Assembly: GCA_035222895.1 (NCBI GenBank)
Contig: JAVYIG010001045.1
Location: 310,001-374,000 of the forward strand
DNA length: 64,000 nucleotides
Source: Strongylocentrotus droebachiensis
Taxonomy: Eukaryota; Echinodermata; Echinoidea; Camarodonta; Strongylocentrotidae
Reading direction: 5' to 3'
Under the pieces are notes generated by a model. That model did not search any database and was not told where the DNA came from. It saw nothing but the letters and a program-made list of their open reading frames with translations. Of this stretch, positions 35,620 to 46,945 are shown one piece after another (position 1 is the stretch's first letter; every line of letters begins with the position of its first letter). The translations under genes and the position numbers were made by a program.

Positions 35620-36805
35620 ATGGTGCACCCCCATTCATTTTCCCTCGCTCCTCCTCCTGCTTCTTCTCTCTCGTTGTTCTCCTTCTTCTCATCACCCAGC
35701 TCATTCTCTTGCTCCTCCTTCCTCTTCTCTTGCTCGTCCTTCTCCTTCTTCTCATCACCCCCTGTATTCTCTTGCTCCTCCTCCTTCCTTTTCTTCGCTC
35801 TCGTTCTTCTCCTTCTTCTCATCACCCCCTCTATTCCCTCGTGCCTCCACATCCTCCTTCTTATTCTCTCGTTCTTCTCCTTCTGCTCATCACCCACCTC
35901 ATTCTCTTGCTCCTTCATCTGCTTCATCAGGTGACATCGAAGTGCATCACCCCTTATTCCTACTCCCTCGCTCCTCCTCCTTCTTCTTCTCTCTCGTTCT
36001 TCTCCTTCTTCTCATGACCCACTTCATTCTCTTGCTCCTCCTCCTTCTCCTTCTTCTCTCTCGTTCTTCTCCTTCGTCTCATCACCCATATCACTCTCTT
36101 GCTCCTCCTTCTTCTTCTTCTCTCTCGTCCTTCTCCTTCTTCCCATCACCCCCTCTATTCCCCCGCTCCTTTACCTCCTCCTTCTCCTCTCTCGTTCTTC
36201 CCTTCTTCTCATCGCCCCCTCTATTCCCTCGCTCCTCCTCCTTCTTCTTCTCCCTCTCGTTCTTCTCCTTCGTCTTATCACCCCTATTTCCTCGCTCCTC
36301 CTCGCTCCTCCTTCTTCTCTCTCGTTCTTCTCCTTCTTCTCATCACCCACCTCGTTCTCCTTCTTCTTCTCTCTCGTTCTTCTCCTTCTTCTCAATACCC
36401 TCCTCATTCTCCTTCTTCTTCTCTCTCGTTCTTCTCTTTCTTCTCAATACCCTCCTCATTCTCGTTCTTCTTCTCTCTCGTTCTTCTCCTTCATCTCATC
36501 GCCCCATCTATTCTCTTGCTCCTCCTCCTTCCTCTCCTCTCTCGTTCTTCTCCTTCTTCTCATCACCCCTCCATTCCCTCGCTCTTCCTCCTCCTTTCCC
36601 TTCTTCTCTCTTGTTATTCTCCTTCTTCTCATCACCCATCTCACTCTCTTGCTCCTCCTCCTTCCTCTTCTCTCTCGTTCTTCTCCTTCTTCTCATTACC
36701 CCTCTATTCCCTCACTCCTCCTCCTTCTTCTCTCTCTCTTGTTATTCTCCTTCTTCTCATCACCCACCTCATTCTCTTGCTCCTTCTTCCTCTGCCTTAT
36801 CAGGT
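35620..36805 (+). repeat. 1.2-kb pyrimidine-rich minisatellite, ~65-bp period
   Basis: About 18 diverged units built from CTCGTTCTTCTCCTTCTTCT, CATCACCC and TTCCCTCGCTCCTCCTCC. The + strand is almost purely pyrimidine. Two higher-order blocks each end with TCAGGTGACAT, at about 35928 and 36800. Long frames on both strands (Ser/Leu- and Arg/Glu-rich) are translations of the repeat; none begins or ends at a splice-like boundary. Confidence 0.95.
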
Positions 36806-37556
36806 GACATGTGAGAGAATGAAGAGACCGAACGCGAGGGGAGAGGGTAGGTCTAACTTCCTTCCAGTGTATTGCATGTCATAACCTATAGGGCATCACA
36901 GGTATGGCATGAAAGTCTCGGGTTACTTATTTTATTTATTTATTTATTTCTGATATTTATACAGGGTTATGCATTGTTTGAGATTTACGATTTGCAAAAA
37001 AACATATCTGATTGTACTTTTGACGAAGATTCTTCCGTAATATTTAACATTTTATAATATCTGTTCTTTGAGGCTTGTTTTTTTTCTCAAATGTTCACAC
37101 ATTTTGATTTCCCCTCTATTTACTCTTGCAAAATTAGTACTTTAATTGTTCGTTTCTTATACTTATATTTCATTATTGAATCAATTATATTATCATCATG
37201 ATCATAGCACATCGATGCTATTTCATATAACTCATTCTACAATAATAAATCTCATCCCTCTTCTCCTCTTCCTTGTCATCATGATCATCACCATCTTCAC
37301 CACCATCATCATCGTCATCACAGCCGACAACATTGATACAACAACCGATAACATCATCATCACCGCCGTTTTCATCGTCATTCTCGACTCCATTTTCTTT
37401 CCTTCTCATCATCGCCACCGTCATCAATGTTTACTTCGCTTTTAGCAAAATCGCAATCTAATTATTATTATTCATGTTAATCAACGTGTTAGCGTATACG
37501 GCCTCCAAGCGAGTGAAGTGACTGTGTGCTGCTGGAAATGGGAAGGGGGATGGGGA
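36806..37556. other. intergenic, no gene seen
   Basis: Includes a (TTTA)n stretch near 36928-36950 and a CAT/ATC-rich patch at 37250-37420. No exon recognised. Confidence 0.45.
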
Positions 37557-37578
37557 GGGGGGGGGGGGGGGGGGGGGG
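37557..37578 (+). repeat. poly-G tract (22 G)
   Basis: An uninterrupted G run. An (AGT)n microsatellite follows at about 37661-37696. Confidence 0.9.
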
Positions 37579-37659
37579 TAGGAAGAGAGGTTAATGTAAA
37601 TTGGAAAACTTATTGAGAGGGCCTACGGTCCTGAACTGCGCTATAGAAGAACAATATGT

Positions 37660-37697
<38 letters not shown>

Positions 37698-37864
37698 TTC
37701 AATTCAATTCAATTTATTTAGTAGTATGGAGGAACACAAATACACATGGATTAATAGTGAAGGGTGAATTAACTTTGATTAGAGGGGACTCAGACAGTGT
37801 TAAGCTTTTAGGTGGGTATTTGCGTATTTAGTATCTTTATCCACATCCTCATAATCTTCCTCCT

Positions 37865-38015
37865 CCTCTACCTCACCATCATAATCATCATCGCCACCAT
37901 CATCATCATCATCATCACCATCATCACCACCACCACCATTACCACCACCACCACCACCACCACCGCCAGCATCACCATTACCACTACCACAACCACCACC
38001 ACCACCAACAACAAC
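37865..38015 (+). repeat. CAC/CAT trinucleotide array
   Basis: About 150 bp of CAT and CAC triplets with some AAC at the end. Confidence 0.9.
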
Positions 38016-38091
38016 ACCATCCTCAGCCCTTTCGTGTTACATGTATTTTCCAATCGTATAATTGACCTATTGGGTAACGTGTGTTGTTATG

Positions 38092-39359
38092 TACGGAGCC
38101 CGGGAAGGGACATGTGAAAAATATTTTTTATCTCATTAAAACGAGATAATATCTCATTTTAATAAGATAATTTTCTCATTAAAACGACATATTTTTCTCA
38201 TTAAAACGAGATAATTCTGAATTGGCGAATTTGTGCACCATATAGGCCTATACCAAGCTATATAGATGATAGCTACGACTTCGATTTTGCACATCCACAT
38301 GGTCATATGGCGCTGACGTATATACGTGTGGAAAGGTAAGTGCTATGTCAGTATGTGATCCTTTTGCTGCCGATTAAAACACTAAGCTTTATTAATAAGA
38401 CATTTTCACTGGCTGAATTTGTCTCAATCAAATGTACTTAAGTCTTGACAGTTGACATCAGGCGCGTAGCCAGGGGGGAACGCCGGCCATAAAGAGAGAG
38501 AGAGAGAGAGAAGAGAAACAAGTAAGAGGACGTAGGAAGAGAAAGGAGCAGATAAAGAAACATTTTTGAAAATTCAGACATTATTAAGAGTCGAGAACGG
38601 TACAACGAATAGTCTTCTTTCTCTAATAATTTAAAGAAACGTCAAAGCTCCGCGCTTCGCGCGGGAGGGGGAAACTGAATTCAGACAGGGATTAAGAATA
38701 GAGAACGGTACAACGAATAGTCTTTTTTCTCTAATAATTTAATGAAACGTCGAAGCTTCCGCGGTTAGATCGCGCGGGAGGGGGAACTGAATTCAAACGA
38801 GGATTAAGAGTGCGCCTTGGATACATACCCGGCCCCCCACTCCGGGGTCGGAGGGACCGCATGCGTGCTCCCAAAATGTCCGGTAAAGGGGTACTTTTCA
38901 TGCACCAAAGTCCGGCTCGTAATACACAAAAATCCGGCCCGTATTGACTTTACACACCGGACTTAGGGGGGTGTTTTCAAAAGGAGGGAACATGCATTCG
39001 CGTACCCTAAATAACACTGAGTGGGGGGGGGGGGGGGTCGGGGGTACATCCAACTAGAGTAGTAACAGACTTTATAACAAGTGTGTCAACCGTCAAGACT
39101 CAATTACATTTGATTGAGACAAATTCAGGCAGTGAAAAGGTCTGATTATTATTAATAAAGCTTAGTATTTTAATCGGCAGCAAAACGATCACATTGCACT
39201 TATCAGCGCCATGACCAAAATAATGTGCAAAGTCGAAGTCGTAGCTAGTTATAGCTGCTTGGTATGATACGTGTACGGTGCACAAATTCGCCGATTCAGA
39301 ATTATCTCGTTTTAATGAGATAAAAAATATTTTTCCCATGTCCCTTCCCAGGCTCCGTA
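38092..39359 (+). mobile_element. 1,268-bp foldback element with long inverted arms
   Basis: Bounded by the direct repeat GTTATG at 38086-38091 and 39360-39365. Left end TACGGAGCCCGGGAAGGGAC, right end its near-perfect inverse. The inverted arms extend about 300-370 bp (38092-38460 against about 39085-39359), including a palindromic TCTCATTAAAACGAGATAAT motif repeated in the left arm. The centre holds two ~108-bp direct repeats (from 38593 and 38701) with GAGAACGGTACAACGAATAG, plus a poly-G at about 39023-39037. There is no transposase frame. It is non-autonomous; the 6-bp duplication is seen directly, while the superfamily is unknown. Confidence 0.9.
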
Positions 39360-39419
39360 GTTATGGCTATGGCCCACGCACTGGGAACTAAATTCCTGTC
39401 TTCTGTGCCCCCCCTTCTG

Positions 39420-39439
39420 TTCTGTCTCTCTCCCTCTCT

Positions 39440-39480
<41 letters not shown>

Positions 39481-39482
39481 TA
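39420..39482 (+). repeat. CT microsatellite
   Basis: A CT run of about 60 bp with CCCT interruptions, just outside the foldback element. Confidence 0.9.
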
Positions 39483-40254
39483 CCCAATCTTTCTTTCGCT
39501 ATATAGTATTTAAAAAATCCATCTATCTACCTCAGTTTTATTTTATCTTCTATTCCACAGTTTCTCTCTATTACCCCTCCCCTCCCAGATGTTTCTTAGT
39601 TGACTCCATGCAGCACCTTTGTAAAAATTTGTTACTTTAAATTATTTGACAAATTAACTCAATGGCCCAATTCGTATGAATCAAATATAAGAGTTATTTA
39701 TTTATCTCCATTTATTCTTTTCAACATTTCTCGGTAAAACACAGCAGCTGCCAGGTTTAAAAAGAAAAGAAAAAAAAAATGCGGCAAGAACTCGATTATG
39801 ATTGCTCTTTCGTCTCCGACAAAAGGACCGAGTCACGTGGTCTTTTTTTTGTAGCTGAAAGATGGTGAGGGAGGAAGGGAGAGGCTTGTAGGATGGTGCA
39901 GGTTCGCTGCCCGGGGCAAACCTCGTAAAGATGAGGGCACTTGTCTGTGGCCGACAATGAATGAACATGGACGCTGTTAGAGAGCGATGATGAGCTTCGT
40001 ATTACCCGCATATTGATAGAGAATTCAAGGAATACATTGATGACTAAAGGGTTTAACAGGAGGTCATTTCTTTTACATTGTTAGCGATGTGGATAGGGGT
40101 AAGTGGGGGTGGGGGGGGGGGGTGATGATAACATTTGGAGGGTTTGAAGTTTACTACTAATCGGAATAAAGAATGTCGGAAAGCTCTTTTAGGACTCCAT
40201 ATTTGGATATCGCATTCAAGTGTGCACGAAGTTGTAGGGTACACAGGGTATTCG
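39483..40254. other. intergenic, no gene seen
   Basis: No exon recognised. A short poly-G lies at about 40111-40121. Confidence 0.45.
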
Positions 40255-40614
40255 TAAAAGAAACATTGTGGAATCGATCAGAAAAGGTTGATCATCTAGC
40301 ATATAAGTATTGGTGTGTACTGCAAGGTTCTGGAATCATCAAAATGATAAGCAATTTGGCCCAGTCTTGGTAAAGTTACAAGCACTGTACACAGAAAGAT
40401 GTATATGGGACTACGCGACACGTGTGCGATATCTATCCGGTCCGGATAGTATAGATATAATAATTTACCAAATATATCAATTAGTAGGCGGTTTCCGGCA
40501 AAATTTGTATCATCACGTATTAGTCAAAACATATTCTTTCACATGATTGGTAATAAGAGCTTCCATTTCATTTTTTGAGAGGGAGGCGTTTCCAAAACTG
40601 GTCTTTACCTTTAA
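40255..40614 (+). mobile_element. TTAA-flanked MITE, AGATAAAC family, copy 4
   Basis: It shares TGATCATCTAGCATATAAGT, GCAAGGTTCTGGAATCATCA and GTTACAAGCACTGTACACAG with the other copies. It ends GGTCTTTACCT then TTAA at 40611-40614. Its inner half matches the reverse of 6648-7054 most closely. The left terminus is missing. Confidence 0.8.
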
Positions 40615-41199
40615 TGGTAATGATGATCACTGGTTTCATCTTTTCTGTTATAGCACTATATCCCAGAAACCACTGATCAAAGTGCTTCAGTAACGAAATT
40701 CTTCAGGATGTGAAACGTACACTACATATGCGTCACGGGCATTTGATTTCAAATATATTTGGCGCCTTACAAATTTACATATTATATATATCTCATTATT
40801 ATCATAAAATAATCCACAACTGACAAATTAGGTACATCCTAGTGGTATGTTCAGGATACTTCAAATTTATATTGACTTCTTTTAAACTAGGTTATGTAAA
40901 ACAATATTTTGCATTTTGTATGTTTTTCACGTATTTCGAATTTTATTAACCTCTCCTGTATCAGCATACAATAGTCTTATAGGCAGATTATCAATTTATG
41001 GCAAATGCCTACATGTATACTGCAGTTTGGTATTCATGCAAAAGAAAAGTATTAGATTGAGAGAGGAATGGAAGTGGAGTAGGAAGACGAATATGAAAGT
41101 CTGAATCGCGAGGGGAGTGGTGTGCAAATTACCGAGCTTTTCCTTATCTGTGAGTTGGGTTTAAAAGACTGAAATCCTCATCGATATCTTTAACATTAT
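40615..41199. other. intergenic, no gene seen
   Basis: AT-rich unique sequence. Confidence 0.4.
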
Positions 41200-41557
41200 C
41201 ATGGACGCTAACATCATAATTACTCATCATAGCCTTCGTCTTCAGCATCATCATCAGCATCACTTAAAGCATCATAACTATTATCATCATACCACCACCA
41301 CCACCACCACCACCACCAGCATCATCACCATCATCATCATCATCACCACCACCACTACCATCATCATCATCATCACCACCACCACCATCATCATCACCAT
41401 CTTTATCATCATCATCACCACCACCACCATCATCATCACCATCACCATCACCATCATCACCACCACCACCACCACCACCACCATCATCATCACCATCTTT
41501 ATCATCATCATCACCACCACCACCATCATCATCACCATCACCATCACCATCATCACC

Positions 41558-41588
<31 letters not shown>

Positions 41589-41745
41589 CCACCACCACCA
41601 TCATCATTACCATCTTTATCATCATCATCACCACCACCACCATCATCATCACCATCACCACCACCACCATCATCATCACCATCCTTATCATCATCATCAT
41701 CACCACCACCGCAACCATTACCACCATTACCACTAGTCTGCAGGC
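41200..41745 (+). repeat. CAC/CAT array with higher-order units
   Basis: About 540 bp of CAT/CAC triplets. An ACCATCTTTATCATCATC marker recurs near 41398, 41494, 41611 and, as CCTTATC, 41680, showing segmental duplication within the array. The Thr/Ile and Met/Val frames are artefacts of the repeat. Confidence 0.95.
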
Positions 41746-41912
41746 ACAGACCCTAATTTGACACTTTATCAACAAATCATTGTGCCTTGAGAGAAGTCTA
41801 GCCCAGCTACCTACTGGTTGTGTGTCAGGAGCAGCTTCAGTACATGGCCTATGGTAGTCTTATAGTGCAGACTCACTTTTACGACTGACCAGGGTTTGTG
41901 CTTGCAGACTAC

Positions 41913-41970
41913 ATTACCACCACCACCACCACCACCACCACCACCACCACCACCACCACCACCACCACGG
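41913..41970 (+). repeat. pure (CAC)n
   Basis: An almost uninterrupted CAC run, far less diverged than the neighbouring arrays. Confidence 0.95.
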
Positions 41971-43429
41971 TTATCATCATCCGGCCGCTATCTCGTCACT
42001 GCAAGGCTTCCGCAAGTTTGTGCCAACCAGGTTTTACCTTGCGCCTCTCTCATCCATCTTTGCATTGTTTTATGTTCCATGTCGTTTAATTTCCGTACCA
42101 ACAAAGTTGCTACAATTTTCCACAAGTGAACCAATTGTTATGCTTTGGTTTCAAACGAACAAAAAATCATGACATGATTCCTAAAATATACGCATGTATT
42201 ACATATTGTCTATTGATTGTCATCAACATATTTTGGGTGAGATTTTTAGTGTTGATTAGTAACGAATAATACAAATATTACACATAAATATTATTAATTA
42301 AGATGTAAGACTAAATCTACCGTATTATTCCTATTACAGAAGAGATGATATGATATGACCGATTCACCTGTTTCATTTAACTAAGAATTGTTCCTTGAGG
42401 TGCTTTGTTCTTTCGCGATTTTTTTTGGAACGTTACAGAGACATCAATGTATAAATATATATATTCCTCAGAGCATTTATTTCATATTAATATCTTTAAA
42501 ATCAATAGAATATTAAGCATACACAAATTAAAAAAAGAGTAACTACAACGTCCAATTTAACTTACAGGTATCAGTCAAATTTTCAAATTAAAATGAAACG
42601 ATTCCTTTATCATTTATTCGTTGTATCAGTACTTTTCCTTTCTGTTGCATTTGTTCTACTCTTTTCTCTGATTTCCTTTCAAACACATGTTCAAAATAAT
42701 ACAGAATCTCATTAATCTATTCCAGTTTAATATGTTGCGTTCCAAAATAACTAAAACAAACTTTAAACAAAATAAAAATAAAAAAGACAGTAATTGTGAT
42801 TTGTGGTAAAGCAGGAGTAATCTTAGTGCTTAAAAATGAAATTAGCAGGTAATATATATATGATATTTTAAGAAAGAAAGTTTTATTTGAATGTTTTCGA
42901 AAATAAATATTTGAGAGAAACAATGCCGAGATGTTAAAAAAGCATTATACACACCTTGTTCATCATCTAAATGGCTTAATGATTTGAATGATATCTTAAT
43001 AAACCAGTAAAATAGCGACACCCCTTGTTTTTTAAAAAGCAAGAAGTCTGCTATAAAACACTATTCATGATCATCACCAGTATGAATAGCTTGTTGATTT
43101 GAATTGTATTTTGATCTGTAGTTTATTCTCGTTAATCAAATTTTGATAGGACGTGGGGGCTGGGTATCGACGGCTGGTGTCTGGGGAGATGGGTCATGAT
43201 TGATGATGTTATCAACGGGAGTGTTGCTGGGAGAGATAGGAGGGTAAATAGATGGACGGGCGGAGGCGGGAGGGGTGAAATATAGAACAGACATTTTTTT
43301 AAAGAGGGATTTGCCCTTAACCAAGTTTTTGTTCTTGACGAGTTTTCCGTAACAGTCTTAGTATGTAGACGTAGTCTTAGTATGTAACTACAACTTTTAG
43401 AAAGATAAGGAGGGATAGGGACATGGGTA
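41971..43429. other. intergenic, no gene seen
   Basis: AT-rich to about 43120, then a GC-richer patch at 43140-43270. A minus-strand proline-rich frame in that patch has a possible acceptor but no recognisable protein. Confidence 0.4.
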
Positions 43430-43496
43430 GATGAGGATAATACGAAGCTGGGTGTGTGTGTGTGTATGTGTGTGTGGGACAGAGTAAGGCAGAGAT

Positions 43497-43537
<41 letters not shown>

Positions 43538-43740
43538 ATTAAAGAGAGATAATGACAGAGATAAGTAAAGACAGAATGAGATAGCGTAAGACAGTGAATG
43601 TGTGTGTGAGAAAGAGAGCGAGAGAGAGAGAAAATTAAAGAGAGAGAATGACAGAGATATGAAAAGACAAAATGAGAGAGAGAGAGAGAGGGAGAGAGAG
43701 AGAGAGAGAGAATGGCTAGATATATGGGTAGATAAAGATC
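43430..43740 (+). repeat. GA/GT microsatellite cluster
   Basis: A GT run at about 43450-43475 is followed by GA tracts and two copies of an AGAGAGAATGACAGAGATA-type unit. A separate GA run lies at 44056-44086. Confidence 0.9.
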
Positions 43741-44052
43741 TGATATAGATAGATACATGAATGGATAGATATATTTTGATAAATAGACATATAAATAGAA
43801 TTGGGACTCCCTTACTAAGCGTTCGCCTCATATGCGTAGTCTACGTTTGCCCAACACCAATATACAAACTTCTCATGTATTATCCCTTCACCCGAACGCT
43901 CAATGTTGAAATACCGTGATTGGCGCAATCAATGCTCTCCATATATTCCATTTTCAATAGATCCGACGACAGAATAGACCATGATTTATTTTGTTTGAAG
44001 AAGGGATTGAAACAGTATTATTCAGCTCACCACCCCCTTTGACGCGCCGCAT

Positions 44053-44091
<39 letters not shown>

Positions 44092-45140
44092 GAAAGAATG
44101 AGAGGGAGGGAGAGGGGAGGGGAGTTGCATGTCTCTGTCTCTGCAGTCTCTTTATCGACATGATCATCGACTTTCATCCGTGCAGGGACGGGATGGGCGA
44201 AATTTTCCTTTCCAAAACAAACAGACAATATCGAGGAGTAATACAGTGAGATCTCATGTAACCAAATGGTACACATGTCTCTGCTTGTTTTAGGCAGATG
44301 ATGGCGGGCATTTTCAACAAGAAAAATAAGCGCAAACCATTTTCATGTTCCGAAAACATATTGTATGGGAAGATTGAACCGCCGTCTCATCATCTATTTT
44401 TGTTCTTCTTCTTGATGCCTCCCCGCCTTGTTAGCATTGATGGGCTTGAACGTGATGTTAAAATTGTATTTTCCGGCAACAAAGCGCTCTCGTTGTGTTG
44501 GATAAGCAGGACACATTTCGTCTAGCCACCATTGTTCTACATTTTCAACGCTTATGTTTGTTTTTTAGTATTGAAAATAATGAACATTCAGTAAAACTTT
44601 GAAATAAAGCAGCTCCTGAAAATTACATCGAATGTTCACATTAGGATTACGATTTTAAATCCAATAGTCCAGATGTCTGCAGCGATTGGATGATTGATGA
44701 ATAAAAGATGAATTCAGCATTTAAATACTGCCTTATTTGTGCGTAATGCACCAACACAATATGATAATCAACTTCACAGGATATCTTAATTCCATGCCGG
44801 ATTTTTAACCCAGAATTTCCTTAATTAAAACCCCCAAATCAAGTATTCTGTGAGATATTTAGTACATAGCTTGTATCATCTGTTAAATGACGCACACATA
44901 GTTATTTTCCAAGCCATATAAAGCTACCATGTGCAATAAAATCCAATTGTCTGCCATCCCTTGCAAACCAAATTACGTTTGGGAGAGCCAGTCGTAATGT
45001 TCAATTACATTTTCAATAGTAATACTTAATATGATTTTCCCCATATGAACAACAGATTCGGTTGACTGAACAACATTTCATCAAAGATTTACGATATGTT
45101 GACGATACAGATGAAGAAAGCGTAATCGGTGATTAGGGAA
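43741..45140. other. intergenic, no gene seen
   Basis: Apart from the GA run at 44056-44086, this is AT-rich unique sequence with no exon recognised. Confidence 0.45.
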
Positions 45141-45258
45141 AATGATAGGGGGCCTGTCAAAATATATCGCCTGTTATGAGATGGATGGTTGAACAGCAGA
45201 ATGATAGGGGGCCTGTCAAAATATATCGCCTGTTATGAGATGGATGGTTGAACAGCAG
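45141..45258 (+). repeat. perfect 59-bp tandem duplication
   Basis: Two identical units, 45141-45199 and 45200-45258, each starting AATGATAGGGGGCCTGTCAA. Absence of any difference means the duplication is very recent or an assembly artefact. Confidence 0.95.
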
Positions 45259-45379
45259 AATGATGAAAGAACGTATTGCAAAACGAACTTTCCCAGGAAG
45301 AAATGAATTAAATGTTGTCGAAGTTTGTTAAAGGTTTTTTTCGCTACATTCTATAAATTGATAGTAATGAACAAAGGCG

Positions 45380-46945
45380 AATTTTCGTCACCCTATATCA
45401 CAAAAGAAAATACTGTTTACATAATTATGTAGGGGGAAGGTGGTGGATTTAAATCATCGACAGAGACATTAAGAAAGAGGCTATCATTAAAACCTCAACT
45501 ATCCCGAATCGAGACGAACATTTGAAAATAAAAAGTTTAGAAATATTTATTGAAAAAGGAAGAACATATTTGTATTAGTCGATAGCAAATATCCGAACAT
45601 TCGTCTCCCTGTCTGAAACTTCTATGATTGAGCTTATAGTGATTGAAGGGTGTGGAAACATAAAAAATAGGATGTGATTCGAATCTACATGGTCGGTTTG
45701 GGCTGCAACATTTTGCATTATTCCTTAGGATTTTTTCTTTAAAAACCCCATAAAATCCATCTTCGAAATCGGGCGATTTGCAGAATTCACGGAAATTCTA
45801 CATTTCGTCACCCCAGTGGTTGCATAACATGGTATGACGTCATCATGTAATTTTTTAATGAAAACTTAAAATATAATGAAATAACAACATGCGATGATTA
45901 TGTCTGTTATTGGGCAAACATGATTTTTCGATCCGTGATGAAATTTTATGCGTCTTTTAATAAATTTTGATCATCAAAATCTTTTTTGCGATTGCCGATT
46001 TTAGCGACTTTCTGCAAATTTATCAATTTTCGTCACCCTCGTCACCCGGCCTGTTGTCAGAAGTGATGACGTAATTATAAAGAATAACATTAAATAATGA
46101 CCTTGAATTGGGTTCTTAAGAAATGTATGAAGAATTGGAGATTTATCAAATGCAAAATCATGCGCACTTTCATTTTTTTCACTTCTCAAATTAGAGTTAA
46201 AAGAGAAGAAATTCAAGAAATTAACCCAAATTTTGCTCCAACTCAATCTCGTCACCCTTTTAGTGCTACTTAAAGACTAACTAATATCATAGCAATACAA
46301 AGAGATTACGTAATACAGGTGTGATTAAAGTCTTGGAGGTGTGCGTATATATTAACCACATTACTATATTTGATGAAAATATTAAAGAAACTTCAACATA
46401 AACTTTAAAAATTTAGAAATTGTTCAAATTAGATGGTGCCTTTCCTTTCTTTCGACATCAACAATTTCTACGATTTCACTGCCAGAGTCTGAAATACCGT
46501 CATATTCTGTTACGTAACAGGGCAACAAGCAGTACTACAACGCTACTGTTGCTCGAACAGCTTTATTATAACCAGGAGAATGTGTGGGGAATTGTGCATC
46601 CGGTTTCTCATCTAGAATGTTTATATTTTGAAAGTTGAATTGACTTATTTGTAATATGTACAATTTATATTTTCGTCAACACAATTCTAAACAATGTACA
46701 AGCTCTCTCGATAATCTTTGTTTGAGTGTTCTGGTATAGCATGATGGGTGCTTATATTCAAAAGCTCGTAAATGGACCATTGGTGCGTCAAAAAAAGGTG
46801 TTATGATGTGGAAAAATCATATTGATTATACTTTTACTTTTCAGAAAATTGGGAGATCGGTTTGTAAAGCTCATTTCGTCACCTTCCATTTAGCCTTGAA
46901 ATGGAAAACCTTTATCATTCATTGCCTGATATGACGTAATGCTAC
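45380..46945 (+). repeat. degenerate ~210-225-bp periodic repeat
   Basis: The motif TTCGTCACC (or CTCGTCACC) recurs at about 45386, 45806, 46031, 46250 and 46877. The spacings of 420, 225, 219 and 627 are near multiples of 210-220. At three of these sites (45806, 46031 and 46877) it is followed 25-57 bp later by TATGACGTMAT or GATGACGTAAT. This looks like an old, decayed satellite-like array. Nothing in it looks coding. Confidence 0.5.

Noticed and set aside
35942-36884. Long Ser/Leu/Pro-rich frames of up to 290 codons and opposite Arg/Glu-rich frames
   Set aside because: They coincide with the polypyrimidine minisatellite, and several frames are open at once, as expected from composition alone.
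41201-41775. 186-codon Thr/Ile frame and 162-codon Val/Met frame
   Set aside because: Microsatellite translation; no protein family signature.
43132-43320. Proline-rich minus-strand frame with a possible CTCTCCCAG acceptor
   Set aside because: It could be a terminal exon, but two frames fit equally, no homology is recognised and no matching upstream exon was seen.
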